Below, one piece after another: positions 7,094 through 15,019 of a stretch of 17,026 nucleotides of DNA. The notes under the pieces were generated by a model. That model was not told the origin of the DNA. It was given only the letters and a program-made list of their open reading frames with translations, and ran no database searches. The DNA is from DASYRX01 sp035253645 (GTDB lineage: Bacteria; Gemmatimonadota; Gemmatimonadetes; Gemmatimonadales; Gemmatimonadaceae): NCBI GenBank assembly GCA_035253645.1, contig DATFBW010000322.1:1-17026 (forward strand), written 5' to 3'. The translations under genes were made by a program, and so were the position numbers. The first letter of the stretch is position 1. Every line of letters begins with the position of its first letter.

Positions 7094-8749
7094 ATGGAGC
7101 CGATACCAAACTTCGCAACGGAATTCGCCCATCTACTCTGGCAGCTGACCAAGGATCCAAAGGCTGTCGAGGAGCAGAAGGCGACGCTTCGGCGCGTCAT
7201 GCTCGCGCGGGAGCCCGAAGGGGTCGAGATCGAGCTCGGCGCGCTGAATATCGCGATCGTTGGGGCGCGAGGTCCGAACGGGGTCCCGGAAAGTGTGCCG
7301 TGGCTGAGCGAGCTGACGACGCGCATGGCGGCGCACGCTGTCCGCGCCATGTATTTCGACGCTCAGGTCCCTGCGCTCGAAGTTCTTGGCGTCGCGCGAG
7401 CGCTGGCCGCAGCGCCGCAATTGCGCGACGACGGACAGGCTTTCGACGCGCGCATTGTCGCGCTCAAGCTCACCGCGATCACCATAAAGATCGGCCGCGA
7501 AGGGTTCGTTAGGCATGCCACGCCACGCGCCGGCGTCGGAGTCATACGCGCCACGCCAGCCGCCGGTATGCGGTCCGTCGGTAGCTCTGGCGGGTCGTCA
7601 ATCGCTGACAGATTGAAAACACCTCCGACGAATCCCAAGACTTCACGATTCGACCAGGATCTCAGGCCTGCCGCGCATGGTGATGGCGATGAAGAGAAGA
7701 CGTCAGGCGGAGTTGGGGACGCGCGCTTCGAGATAATGTCGCGCGAAATTGCGCGCTTGGAGCCGATACGAGACCTCAGCGCCTTGACGAAGCTTCTCGC
7801 CGAAGCGACGGACGGCGATACCGCCACCGCCGCAGGCGCCGAAGCGCTTCGCGCTGCCGAAGAACGAATTCAGCACGGCGACTGGATTGCTGCAGCAACC
7901 ATTCTCGCGGCGCTCGTGGGACAAGACGGCGAACGCGATCCGGAAGTTCGCCGAGCGTATCTGATCTATGTGCGCCGTTTGTTGAAGCCGCACGCTTTGC
8001 GCGGTCTAGCCAAACTGCTGCCGAACAGAAAGGAGATGCGCGAATCACTGCACGCGATCTTCGCGAACTCCAACGAAGATGGCGTCGACGCGCTCGTGGA
8101 GCTGATGACGGCGGCGAACACGCCGGGAGAGCGGCGTGCCTATCGCGATGCGCTGGCAGCTTGTCCCCATGCGGCGCCGACGCTGGGCCACATGCTCGGC
8201 GATCCTCAGTGGTTCGTCGTGCGCAACGCAGCCGAATTGTTAGGCGAAATGGGTGTGACCGAAGTCGACGGACGTCTTGTGGAGACTCTGAGCCACCCGG
8301 ACACGCGCGTGCGCCGCGCGGCGACCGGAGCGCTCGCGCGCATCGGCACGCCGCGTGCCTTGCACGCGCTCCAGGACATGTTGCGTGACGCGAACCCGGA
8401 CATCCGGCTACAAGCCGCGCTCGGGCTCGGAGCCGCGGGACAGCGCGCAGCAAGCACCGATCTGATCACTGCGCTCGACAACGAAGAGGACAAAGACGTT
8501 CAGCACGCGCTCGTCACTGCGTTAGGCAAGGTCGGCACGCCCGAGGCCATCGAACGACTGAAGAAGGTTGCCAAACGAGGAAGTATCTTCCGCCGCAATC
8601 CCAGCGGCCTGCGTGTGGCTGCTGTGAATGCCCTCGGCGAAGCCGCGACGCCGGAAGCGTTGGAGATCCTGAACCAGCTGGCGGACGATCGCGACGCGGA
8701 AGTACGCGCCGCTGTCGAGCGCGCATTGCGCGCGAAAAGCGCACTCTAA
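7094..8749 (+). CDS. HEAT-repeat scaffold protein of unknown function
   Basis: The 551-residue protein starts at the ATG at 7094 (MEPIPN). The frame is open upstream to 6947, but that part runs antisense through the start of the M28 gene and has a biased composition unlike a protein N-terminus. Three parts are visible: a helical N-terminal domain (about 1-140), a Gly/Ser/Thr/Pro-rich probably disordered linker (about 140-215), and an alpha-helical remainder that ends in HEAT/PBS-type repeats (about 365-551). In the repeats, units such as DPQWFVVRNAAELLGEMG, DTRVRRAATGALARIGTP and DIRLQAALGLGAAG recur with about 30-residue spacing. There is no signal peptide or membrane helix, so it is likely cytoplasmic. 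HEAT repeats form curved protein-binding scaffolds, and no catalytic motif is seen. It stands alone on the plus strand and converges on the M42 gene, so context does not define its role. Confidence 0.85.
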   Translation: MEPIPNFATEFAHLLWQLTKDPKAVEEQKATLRRVMLAREPEGVEIELGALNIAIVGARGPNGVPESVPWLSELTTRMAAHAVRAMYFDAQVPALEVLGVARALAAAPQLRDDGQAFDARIVALKLTAITIKIGREGFVRHATPRAGVGVIRATPAAGMRSVGSSGGSSIADRLKTPPTNPKTSRFDQDLRPAAHGDGDEEKTSGGVGDARFEIMSREIARLEPIRDLSALTKLLAEATDGDTATAAGAEALRAAEERIQHGDWIAAATILAALVGQDGERDPEVRRAYLIYVRRLLKPHALRGLAKLLPNRKEMRESLHAIFANSNEDGVDALVELMTAANTPGERRAYRDALAACPHAAPTLGHMLGDPQWFVVRNAAELLGEMGVTEVDGRLVETLSHPDTRVRRAATGALARIGTPRALHALQDMLRDANPDIRLQAALGLGAAGQRAASTDLITALDNEEDKDVQHALVTALGKVGTPEAIERLKKVAKRGSIFRRNPSGLRVAAVNALGEAATPEALEILNQLADDRDAEVRAAVERALRAKSAL

Positions 8750-8775
8750 CCGACTTCAGCTCGCGCAGGCCGCGC

Positions 8776-9846
8776 CTAGCGGGCTGCGAAATCCGTCGCG
8801 GGGCTCACCGCGCGGCACGCCTCGGCTATCACGTCTGCCGTACGGTGAACGTCGTCCAGGCTCACCATTTCGTTCGGTGAGTGCATGTACCGGTTCGGGA
8901 TTCCGACGAGAGCGGTGGCAACGCCTTCGCGCGCGATGTGAATGGCATCCGCGTCAGTGGAAGTGTTCTTCCCCGTTGCGCGCACCGCGTAAGGCACGTT
9001 CAGGCGACGCGCGGCGTCCACCAAAAGATCGAAGACAACCGGTGAGATGACGGACCCGCGAGCGAAGACCGGTCCGCCACCTAACGTGCACTCGCCGACT
9101 TCCTTCTTTTCGATGCCAGGGCTGTCTGTCGCGAAGGTCACATCGACCGCGATGGCCATCGCAGGGTTGATGCGATTGGCACCCGGCAGCGCGCCGCCTC
9201 CCATGTACCCGATTTCCTCCTGGGTCGTGGCGACGGCGACCACGCGGGCCGCTCCAGGCTGCGCTGCGTAACGGCGGAGCGCCTCCAGTACGACAAAAGC
9301 GCCGATCCGGTCGTCGATCGAACGCGAAGCGATGCGGTTGTTAGGCATCTGCAGGAGCCGGGTGTCGATCACCCCTGCGTCGCCGACCCGCAACATCTGC
9401 TGAGCGGCATCTCGCGACGTGGCGCCGATATCGACCCAGAGGTCCACCAGCTTCGCGGCCTTCTCGCGCTCCTCGCCTTTGATGAGATGGATTGGCTTCT
9501 TGCCCACGACGCCGAACACATCGCCGGAGATTCCCATGAAGCGGATACGCTGGCCGACGATAACCTGCGGATCCCAGCCGCCGATCGGCGCCACATAAAC
9601 GAAGCCCTGCTCATCGATGTATGTGACGATGAGGCCGATCTCGTCGATGTGTCCCGCCAGCATGATCGTGGGAGATCCTTCGGGATTTACGACCGCGCTG
9701 CTGTTGCCATGGACGTCACCCGTTACGTCGCCGGCGAAGGCGCGGGCTTCGTCGCGCCATACGCGCGCCGCTGGCCCTTCGAATCCGGAAGGTCCCGGCG
9801 TATCGAGCAACCGGGTCAGGAAACCCAGCGCGGATTCCGAAAGCAT
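8776..9846 (-). CDS. M42-family metallo-aminopeptidase
   Basis: The protein has 356 residues, the usual length for tetrahedral (TET) aminopeptidases and YsdC/FrvX-type M42 enzymes. The catalytic set is complete: His66 (LAGHIDEIG), Asp178/Asp179 (SIDDRIG), the general base and ligand Glu210/Glu211 (TTQEEIG), Asp235 (AVDVTFATD) and His322 (RYMHSPNEM). GPSGFEG near residue 18 and HGNSS near 46 are typical N-terminal family features. There is no signal peptide, so it should act in the cytoplasm and trim short peptides from the N-terminus with two metal ions. It is the last gene of a three-gene minus-strand operon, starting 12 nt after the stop of the small membrane protein. It converges on the HEAT-repeat gene with only 26 bp between stops and no visible terminator. 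Some M42 members were first annotated as endoglucanases. The aminopeptidase role is the better-supported one. Confidence 0.95.
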   Translation of the reverse strand: MLSESALGFLTRLLDTPGPSGFEGPAARVWRDEARAFAGDVTGDVHGNSSAVVNPEGSPTIMLAGHIDEIGLIVTYIDEQGFVYVAPIGGWDPQVIVGQRIRFMGISGDVFGVVGKKPIHLIKGEEREKAAKLVDLWVDIGATSRDAAQQMLRVGDAGVIDTRLLQMPNNRIASRSIDDRIGAFVVLEALRRYAAQPGAARVVAVATTQEEIGYMGGGALPGANRINPAMAIAVDVTFATDSPGIEKKEVGECTLGGGPVFARGSVISPVVFDLLVDAARRLNVPYAVRATGKNTSTDADAIHIAREGVATALVGIPNRYMHSPNEMVSLDDVHRTADVIAEACRAVSPATDFAAR

Positions 9847-9858
9847 GCGTACCGCTCG

Positions 9859-10263
9859 TTACGAACGCCGCGGAAGCCCGGGCATGGCGAGAAGCGCCAG
9901 CGCGAGGAAGCCGAGACCGCTGAAGTACCACTGCGATGTGCCTAACAAGTACCAGTACACGGCTCCATATACCGCCGTGCTCTCGGCGAACCCCCATCCG
10001 ATCACCGAGTGCGCGAAGACCTTGCGTGGATCGCGCTCAGTGCGGATACGGGACGCGAGGAACAGGCAAGCCGCGATCGCAACGCCCCAGATACCGCGAC
10101 CTATGAGCGTCAGTGGGTTGGCCATATCCTGCGCGACTTCGAGTCGAGCAGGGCGCAAGAATCCAATTACGCCGCCCAGCAGCCCGGCGCCTCCCAGGAG
10201 GGCGAGGCGCAATATCGGGACGATGCGCGGATCTGGAGCAGCCGCCGACGGATTCACGCGCAC
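9859..10263 (-). CDS. Small multi-pass membrane protein, function unknown
   Basis: The 134-residue protein starts at a GTG at 10263, 8 nt after the stop of the amidohydrolase gene. The only internal Met (residue 47) would remove the first membrane helix. Four hydrophobic stretches are visible, about 16-36, 53-70, 86-107 and 110-128. The third carries a Gly/Glu-containing pattern, GWGFAESTAVYGAVYWYLLG (about 89-108). Its central acidic residue followed by a YG turn recalls the ion-binding helix of rotary ATPase c-subunits. That is a local pattern only, since the length and helix number do not match a c-subunit. I do not recognise the family. It is translated between an exported amidohydrolase and an M42 aminopeptidase with tight spacing on both sides, so a role linked to them, or a housekeeping role carried along in the operon, are both possible. 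Confidence 0.8.
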   Translation of the reverse strand: MRVNPSAAAPDPRIVPILRLALLGGAGLLGGVIGFLRPARLEVAQDMANPLTLIGRGIWGVAIAACLFLASRIRTERDPRKVFAHSVIGWGFAESTAVYGAVYWYLLGTSQWYFSGLGFLALALLAMPGLPRRS

Positions 10264-10271
10264 CGCTCGCG

Positions 10272-11948
10272 TTACTGCGCCGGTCCGCGCTCGTACACAG
10301 GCTTGCCACCAAGGTACGTCGCGACGACGCGCGTGCGCAGGATCAACTCGTTAGGTACGCGCATGATGTCCTGGTCCAGGATGACGAAGTCCGCGAGCTT
10401 GCCCGGCTCGAGAGACCCGACCTCCTTCTCCATAAACGCGGCATATGCCGGCCATAGCGTCATGGACTTGAGCGCCTCCTCCCGCGTCATGCGTTGCTCG
10501 GGGAACCAACCGCCTTCTGGCCAATCCTTCTCGTCCTGCCGGGCGACCGCCGAGTGGAAAGAAATGAGCGGGTTCACTTTCTCGACCGGAAAATCGCTCC
10601 CGTTAGGTATGACGACCCCGGAGCTCAGCAACGAGCGCCACGCGTAGGCGCCTAACAGGCGGAATGGACCGATCCGATTCCCGGCCCAATACATATCGCT
10701 CGTCTGATGGCTGGCCTGCATCGACGGGATGACTCCCAGCTGGGCGAAGCGTGGGATGTCGTCGGAGTGCACGATTTGCGCGTGCTCGATGCGGAAACGG
10801 TGATCCGGCACTGGCACGTCACGCAACGCAGCTTCCATCTCATCCAATACGACGCGATTCGCCCGATCGCCGATCGCGTGCACGTTCACCTGGAAACCTT
10901 TGGGCAACGCCTTGAGGGCCACAGCCTTCACGCGCCCTTCCGGGATGATTATCAACCCGCGATTCGCTGGTTCGTCGGTGTAGGGCTCGATGAGCGCAGC
11001 GCCGCGGGAGCCGAGAGCGCCGTCGGCGCTGATTTTGATTGCGCGAATCCAGAGACGGCCATCATACAAGCCACTCTGCGGACCGCGGCTCAGGTAGTGA
11101 TCGATGGCGGCGTCGTTGTTCGCCACCATGATGTAATTGCGGAGCGAATACTGGCCTGCTTTCGCCAGCTCCTCGAACACGTCGATGACGTCCTTGCCGA
11201 CGCCCGCGTCGTGCACCCCCGTTAGGCCCCACTTGTTGGTTTCACGGATAGCGGCCAGTGTGGCGGCGCGTTGCTCGTCTTTGCTGAGGGGCGGGATGAC
11301 TCGTCCCACCAACCCCATCGCGCGATCGACAAGGACGCCGGTGGGTTCGTTGCTTGCGCCACGAACGATACGGCCACCGCTGGGGTCCTGAGATGCGGCG
11401 ACGAGGTTCGCGGCCTTCATTGCAGCCGCGTTCACGAGGGCGGCGTGGCCGTCGACCCGCGTTAGGTATACGGGGTGATTGGGGACCGCGCGCGTCAGCG
11501 CGTCATGTGATGGGAAACGTGTGTCCCCCCAATCGTTTTGATCCCAACCGCGCCCAGTGATCCACGTGCCCGGAGCGAGCTGCGCCGCGCGCGCTGCGAC
11601 GCGCTGAATGACCTGGTCGTACGACGTCGTTCCAACGAGATCGACGGTGCGGAGCGCGGTGCCTAACCCGAGCAGGTGCACGTGCGCGTCGATCATGCCG
11701 GGGATGACCGTCTGTCCTTGCGCGTCCAGGATGCGCGTCGTGGTGCCACGATATGTCAGCGCGGCGCGTGCGGGGCCTGTGAATACGACCTTACCGCCGG
11801 CAACCACCATCGCCTCGACGAAGGGACGGTTGGCATCGACGGTGTAAATGCGAGCATTCGTGACGATGAGATCCGCCGGAGCGCGCTGCGCTGGCAGGAA
11901 CGCCGGGAGCGCAATTGTGATTAGCAGGGAGAATGGAGCGAGGCGCAT
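10272..11948 (-). CDS. Exported YtcJ-like amidohydrolase (amidohydrolase 3 family)
   Basis: From the ATG at 11948 the protein has 558 residues with a Sec-type signal peptide (hydrophobic FSLLITIALPAFL, probable cut after LPA near residue 20). An in-frame ATG at 11978 would add ten residues and is nearly as plausible. A third, at 12077, would overlap the divergent MFS gene and is rejected. Amidohydrolase-superfamily metal-site features are present: HxH (His89, His91 in DAHVH), Lys305 in AIKISADGALGSRGAAL, His357 (VHAIGDRA), His389 (RIEHAQ) and Asp452 (GSDFPVE). Relatives hydrolyse N-formyl and other amide bonds, but most are uncharacterised. The signal points to a periplasmic enzyme. It heads a minus-strand operon with a small membrane protein and an M42 aminopeptidase, and is divergent from an MFS transporter. 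The signal-peptide region lies in a degenerate 7-bp tandem repeat. Confidence 0.9.
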   Translation of the reverse strand: MRLAPFSLLITIALPAFLPAQRAPADLIVTNARIYTVDANRPFVEAMVVAGGKVVFTGPARAALTYRGTTTRILDAQGQTVIPGMIDAHVHLLGLGTALRTVDLVGTTSYDQVIQRVAARAAQLAPGTWITGRGWDQNDWGDTRFPSHDALTRAVPNHPVYLTRVDGHAALVNAAAMKAANLVAASQDPSGGRIVRGASNEPTGVLVDRAMGLVGRVIPPLSKDEQRAATLAAIRETNKWGLTGVHDAGVGKDVIDVFEELAKAGQYSLRNYIMVANNDAAIDHYLSRGPQSGLYDGRLWIRAIKISADGALGSRGAALIEPYTDEPANRGLIIIPEGRVKAVALKALPKGFQVNVHAIGDRANRVVLDEMEAALRDVPVPDHRFRIEHAQIVHSDDIPRFAQLGVIPSMQASHQTSDMYWAGNRIGPFRLLGAYAWRSLLSSGVVIPNGSDFPVEKVNPLISFHSAVARQDEKDWPEGGWFPEQRMTREEALKSMTLWPAYAAFMEKEVGSLEPGKLADFVILDQDIMRVPNELILRTRVVATYLGGKPVYERGPAQ

Positions 11949-11964
11949 GGAGCAAGGAGCGAGT
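11923..11964. repeat. Degenerate 7-bp tandem repeat at the amidohydrolase start
   Basis: Six consecutive 7-nt units can be read on the plus strand: AGCAGGG, AGAATGG, AGCGAGG, CGCATGG, AGCAAGG and AGCGAGT, with an approximate consensus AGCAAGG. They cover the start codon at 11948 and the start of the signal-peptide coding region. The unit length is not a multiple of three, so loss or gain of a unit would shift the frame. The units are diverged, which argues against rapid current slippage. Confidence 0.5.
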
Positions 11965-11978
11965 CGAAAAGACGGCAT

Positions 11979-12026
11979 AAGGTCGATAGCGCGAGGGGCG
12001 ACGGCGCTTAATGTACAGCGCCCAAC
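11979..12026. promoter_or_regulatory. Short divergent intergenic region, amidohydrolase / MFS transporter
   Basis: Only 48 bp (or 78 bp if the amidohydrolase starts at 11948) separate the two divergent starts. On the plus strand, TAATGT (12009-12014) fits a TANNNT -10 box 12 nt before the MFS start codon. That would leave a leader of only a few nucleotides, and no Shine-Dalgarno sequence is present. No -35 box was recognised. Confidence 0.35.
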
Positions 12027-13256
12027 ATGACCAGCGTAACACCACTCGCCGGGCTGCCCGTCGCGAGCGATAGCCATCCGACGCGATGGCGCATGCTCGC
12101 CTTGCTCTCGCTCGCCGAGTTGTTAGGCATGTCCCTCTGGTTTTCGGCGAGTGCGGTGGCAGAGCAGCTCGCCGTGCGGTGGACGTTATCGCCGTCAGAG
12201 ACCGGCTGGCTCAGCGCCATCGTTCAGGTAGGCTTCGTTGCCGGAACGGCGACCTCCGCGCTGCTCAACCTCGCGGACGTGATTCCCGCACGTCGTCTGT
12301 TCGCCGTATCTGCGTTTCTGGGCGCGCTGGCGAACGCCGCGCTTCTCATCGTTTCCGGATACCAGGCGGCACTGGTTACGCGCTTCCTCGTGGGCTTTGC
12401 GCTCGCGGGCGTCTATCCGCCTGCGATGAAGATGATCTCGACGTGGTTCCGCTCGGCCCGCGGACTCGCGGTGGGAACCGTGGTTGGCGCGCTCACGGTA
12501 GGGAAGGCGATGCCATACCTGGTGCTCGCGGTGCGCGAGGCAAACATCGGCGCCGTTGTAGGGACGACGACGGTCGGTGCGCTCGCCGCGGGGACGCTGG
12601 TGCTCCTTTCGTATCGTGACGGGCCCTTTCCCTTCGCGCCGCGTCCGTTCTCGTGGCGGCTCGTGGACACGGTCGTTAGGCAGCGCGGCTGGCGCCTCGC
12701 GACGGGCGGCTACCTGGGTCACATGTGGGAGCTGTACGCCTGCTGGACCTGGCTCCCGGTCTTTCTGGCTGCCTCGTTAGGCGCGACTGCCGCGGCTCGC
12801 TTCGCCGGCTTTGCTGCCATCGCTATCGGCGGGCTGGGGTGCGTCTGGGGAGGGATCTACGGCGATCGGCGCAGCCGGGAGTGGGTCGTGACGGTGGCGA
12901 TGGCGGCAAGCGGGGCGTGCGCGGCCGTCATCGGCCTCACCTACGGCGGCGCTGCCGCGCTCACGGTCGTTCTGGCGCTCGTCTGGGGGTTTTTCGTGGT
13001 CGCCGATAGCGCGCAGTTCTCGGTGCTCGTGACCGAGAGCGTTCCGGCACACGCGGTGGGGACGGCCCTGACGCTGCAGGTCTCGTTAGGTTTCCTTTTG
13101 ACGATGTTGCCGATGCAATTGATCCCGCGCGCCGAAGAACTGATCGGGTGGCGGTGGGCCTTTGCGATCCTGACGATCGGTCCTGTGCTGGGAATCGCGG
13201 CGATACGCCGGCTCGTTCACTACAAGCGCGCGCGGGCAGATGGTAGTCCCCGTTAG
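12027..13256 (+). CDS. Major facilitator superfamily transporter
   Basis: The 409-residue inner-membrane protein has about twelve hydrophobic helices. The first covers about 23-45 (LALLSLAELLGMSLWFSASAV). A short basic loop with DVIPARR (84-90) occupies the motif A position between helices 2 and 3. RFLVGFALAGVYP (119-131) matches the conserved Arg-containing helix 4, and a longer central loop (about 195-222) separates the two halves. The sequence GHMWELYACWTWLP (about 231-244) begins the second half. The substrate cannot be deduced. The downstream amidohydrolase lipoprotein gene overlaps it by 17 bp, so the two are translationally linked, and the transporter probably moves a substrate or product of that enzyme. 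The gene starts at the ATG at 12027 without a Shine-Dalgarno sequence, after a TANNNT box. Its TAG stop lies within the recurring word GTTAGG. Confidence 0.93.
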   Translation: MTSVTPLAGLPVASDSHPTRWRMLALLSLAELLGMSLWFSASAVAEQLAVRWTLSPSETGWLSAIVQVGFVAGTATSALLNLADVIPARRLFAVSAFLGALANAALLIVSGYQAALVTRFLVGFALAGVYPPAMKMISTWFRSARGLAVGTVVGALTVGKAMPYLVLAVREANIGAVVGTTTVGALAAGTLVLLSYRDGPFPFAPRPFSWRLVDTVVRQRGWRLATGGYLGHMWELYACWTWLPVFLAASLGATAAARFAGFAAIAIGGLGCVWGGIYGDRRSREWVVTVAMAASGACAAVIGLTYGGAAALTVVLALVWGFFVVADSAQFSVLVTESVPAHAVGTALTLQVSLGFLLTMLPMQLIPRAEELIGWRWAFAILTIGPVLGIAAIRRLVHYKRARADGSPR

Positions 13257-14937
13257 GTTCTGGCGCGCGATCGCGGCTGCTGCGCTCGTTGGTTGCGCGC
13301 GCGAGCCGGACAACCCGGCCGATATCGTCCTGCGCAATGCGATCGTTCACACCGTGGACAGTGCCGGGCCCCGCGCCGAGGCCTTGGCGGTGAAAGATGG
13401 GAGGATCGTCTACGTGGGGTCGAACGCAGGCGTGCAGGCTTTCAGAGGGCGTGCGACCAGGGTGCTCGACCTCGCGGGCCGCCTTGTCCTTCCGGGGTTT
13501 CACGATACGCACGTCCACCCGCTCACCGGCGGCATCGAGCTCGGTGAATGCAACCTCAATCCCGCGCAGTCGTTAGGCGACGTGCGTCGGATCGTCGGCG
13601 AATGTGCGTCCCGCGCTGGAGCCGATGAATGGGTCCGCGGCGGCGGGTTTCAGCTCCCGCTCTTTCCGGGCGGCAATCCGACGCGCGAGCTGTTGGACTC
13701 GCTCGTCCCCGCCCATCCTGCCTACCTCTCCTCCGCCGACGGCCACTCGGCGTGGGTGAATTCTCGGGCGCTGAGGTTGGCGGGCGTCACGACGGCGACC
13801 CGGGACCCGGCGAACGGGCGCATCGAGCGCAAGACGAATGGCGAGCCGTCGGGCACGCTCCGCGAATCGGCGATGGGGCTGGTGTCGAGCAAGCTCCCGC
13901 CACGCACGGAGGCCGAGCATCTGGCAGGTCTCGAACGCGGACTGCAGCTCGCGGCACGCTACGGTATTACGACCTTGCATGAAGCGAGTGCAACGGCACC
14001 GATCGCCGCCGCCTATGCTCACGCCGACTCGTTAGGTAAGCTCACGGCGCGCGCGATCGTCTCGCTGCTCGTGGATACGGATGCCGCGGTCGACGGCGAA
14101 GTGCGGCGCCTCGCCGCGCTCCGATCGCGCGTGACGCGCGGGCTCGTCCGGCCGGTCGCGGCCAAGATCTTCCTCGACGGCGTGATCGAGGGACAAACCG
14201 CGGCACTGCTCGCGCCGTACGTCGACCGTCCGGGATATCGCGGCGAGCTCAACGCGCCACCTGAAAAGTTGAATCTTCTGGTTCAGAAGCTCGACTCCGC
14301 CGGGTTCAAGGTCCACGTGCACGCCATTGGCGATCGGGCGATACGCACAGCACTGGACGCGTTCGAACGCCAGCGGGCGCGCGACGGCGGCCAGGGCCCC
14401 AGGCACATAATCAGCCATATCCAGCTCTTCGATCCGGCCGACATTCCCCGGTTCGCAGCGTTAGGCGTGATTCCGAGCTTCCAGCCGTTGTGGGCCTACG
14501 CCGACACATACATCACCGATCTGACGGAGCCGCGTCTGGGAGCCGAGCGGTCGCGCCATATGTATCCCATCGCGCGCATCGCGCGCAGCGGGGCGGTCAT
14601 GGCAGCGGGGAGCGATTGGTCCGTGACTTCCATGAATCCGCTCGAGGCTATTCAGGTCGCCGTCACGCGCCTCGCGCTGAATGACTCGATGGGGAACCCG
14701 TGGCTGCCCGACGAGCGTGTCGACGTCGCGACGATGATCCGCGCGTACACGTTAGGCGGGGCCGTCGCCAGTGATCACGATTCACTTACAGGAAGCATCA
14801 CGGTGGGAAAGGCGGCGGACCTTATCGTGCTGTCGGACGATCTCTTCGCGTTGCCCAAGCACAGGATAGCGAAGGCCCGCGTGCTACTCACGATGTTGAA
14901 TGGCCGCGAGGTCCACCGAGATACCAGCATCAAGTAA
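13240..14937 (+). CDS. YtcJ-like amidohydrolase lipoprotein (amidohydrolase 3 family)
   Basis: The 565-residue protein starts at the ATG at 13240, inside the end of the MFS gene. It carries a lipobox (ALVGC, Cys19), so it is probably anchored in the cell envelope. Metal-site features match the family: HxH at His91/His93 (HDTHVHP), Lys308 (AAKIFLDGVIEGQTA), His360 (VHAIGDRA), His392 (ISHIQLF) and Asp458 (GSDWSV). A C-terminal segment, GSITVGKAADLIVLSDDLF, is the usual metal-dependent hydrolase tail. It is a paralogue of the minus-strand amidohydrolase at 10272-11948 and shares motif order and length, but differs in the key motif (EGQTA instead of GSRGA after the Lys), which suggests another substrate. 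No substrate can be assigned. Cotranscription with the MFS gene suggests a hydrolyse-then-import pair. Confidence 0.92.
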   Translation: MVVPVRFWRAIAAAALVGCAREPDNPADIVLRNAIVHTVDSAGPRAEALAVKDGRIVYVGSNAGVQAFRGRATRVLDLAGRLVLPGFHDTHVHPLTGGIELGECNLNPAQSLGDVRRIVGECASRAGADEWVRGGGFQLPLFPGGNPTRELLDSLVPAHPAYLSSADGHSAWVNSRALRLAGVTTATRDPANGRIERKTNGEPSGTLRESAMGLVSSKLPPRTEAEHLAGLERGLQLAARYGITTLHEASATAPIAAAYAHADSLGKLTARAIVSLLVDTDAAVDGEVRRLAALRSRVTRGLVRPVAAKIFLDGVIEGQTAALLAPYVDRPGYRGELNAPPEKLNLLVQKLDSAGFKVHVHAIGDRAIRTALDAFERQRARDGGQGPRHIISHIQLFDPADIPRFAALGVIPSFQPLWAYADTYITDLTEPRLGAERSRHMYPIARIARSGAVMAAGSDWSVTSMNPLEAIQVAVTRLALNDSMGNPWLPDERVDVATMIRAYTLGGAVASDHDSLTGSITVGKAADLIVLSDDLFALPKHRIAKARVLLTMLNGREVHRDTSIK

Positions 14938-15019
14938 CAACCAGCTTTGAAACTAAAGCTGTGAGTGCTCAGTTACGAGCTTGCCAGTTATCAGTTTGCT
15001 GCACATGCGCCTGGGCTCG
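14938..15019. other. Convergent intergenic region with small hairpin
   Basis: Eighty-two base pairs separate two convergent stop codons. A 7-bp inverted repeat, CAGCTTT (14942-14948) and AAAGCTG (14955-14961) with a 6-nt loop, could be a weak bidirectional terminator. It is AT-rich and lacks a convincing T tract. Beyond it the words CAGTTACGAG, CCAGTTA and TCAGTTT give a loose CAGTT repetition. Confidence 0.35.

Noticed and set aside
8750..8775. Terminator between the convergent HEAT and M42 genes
   Set aside because: No inverted repeat with a T tract could be found in the 26 bp, so the two transcripts may overlap.
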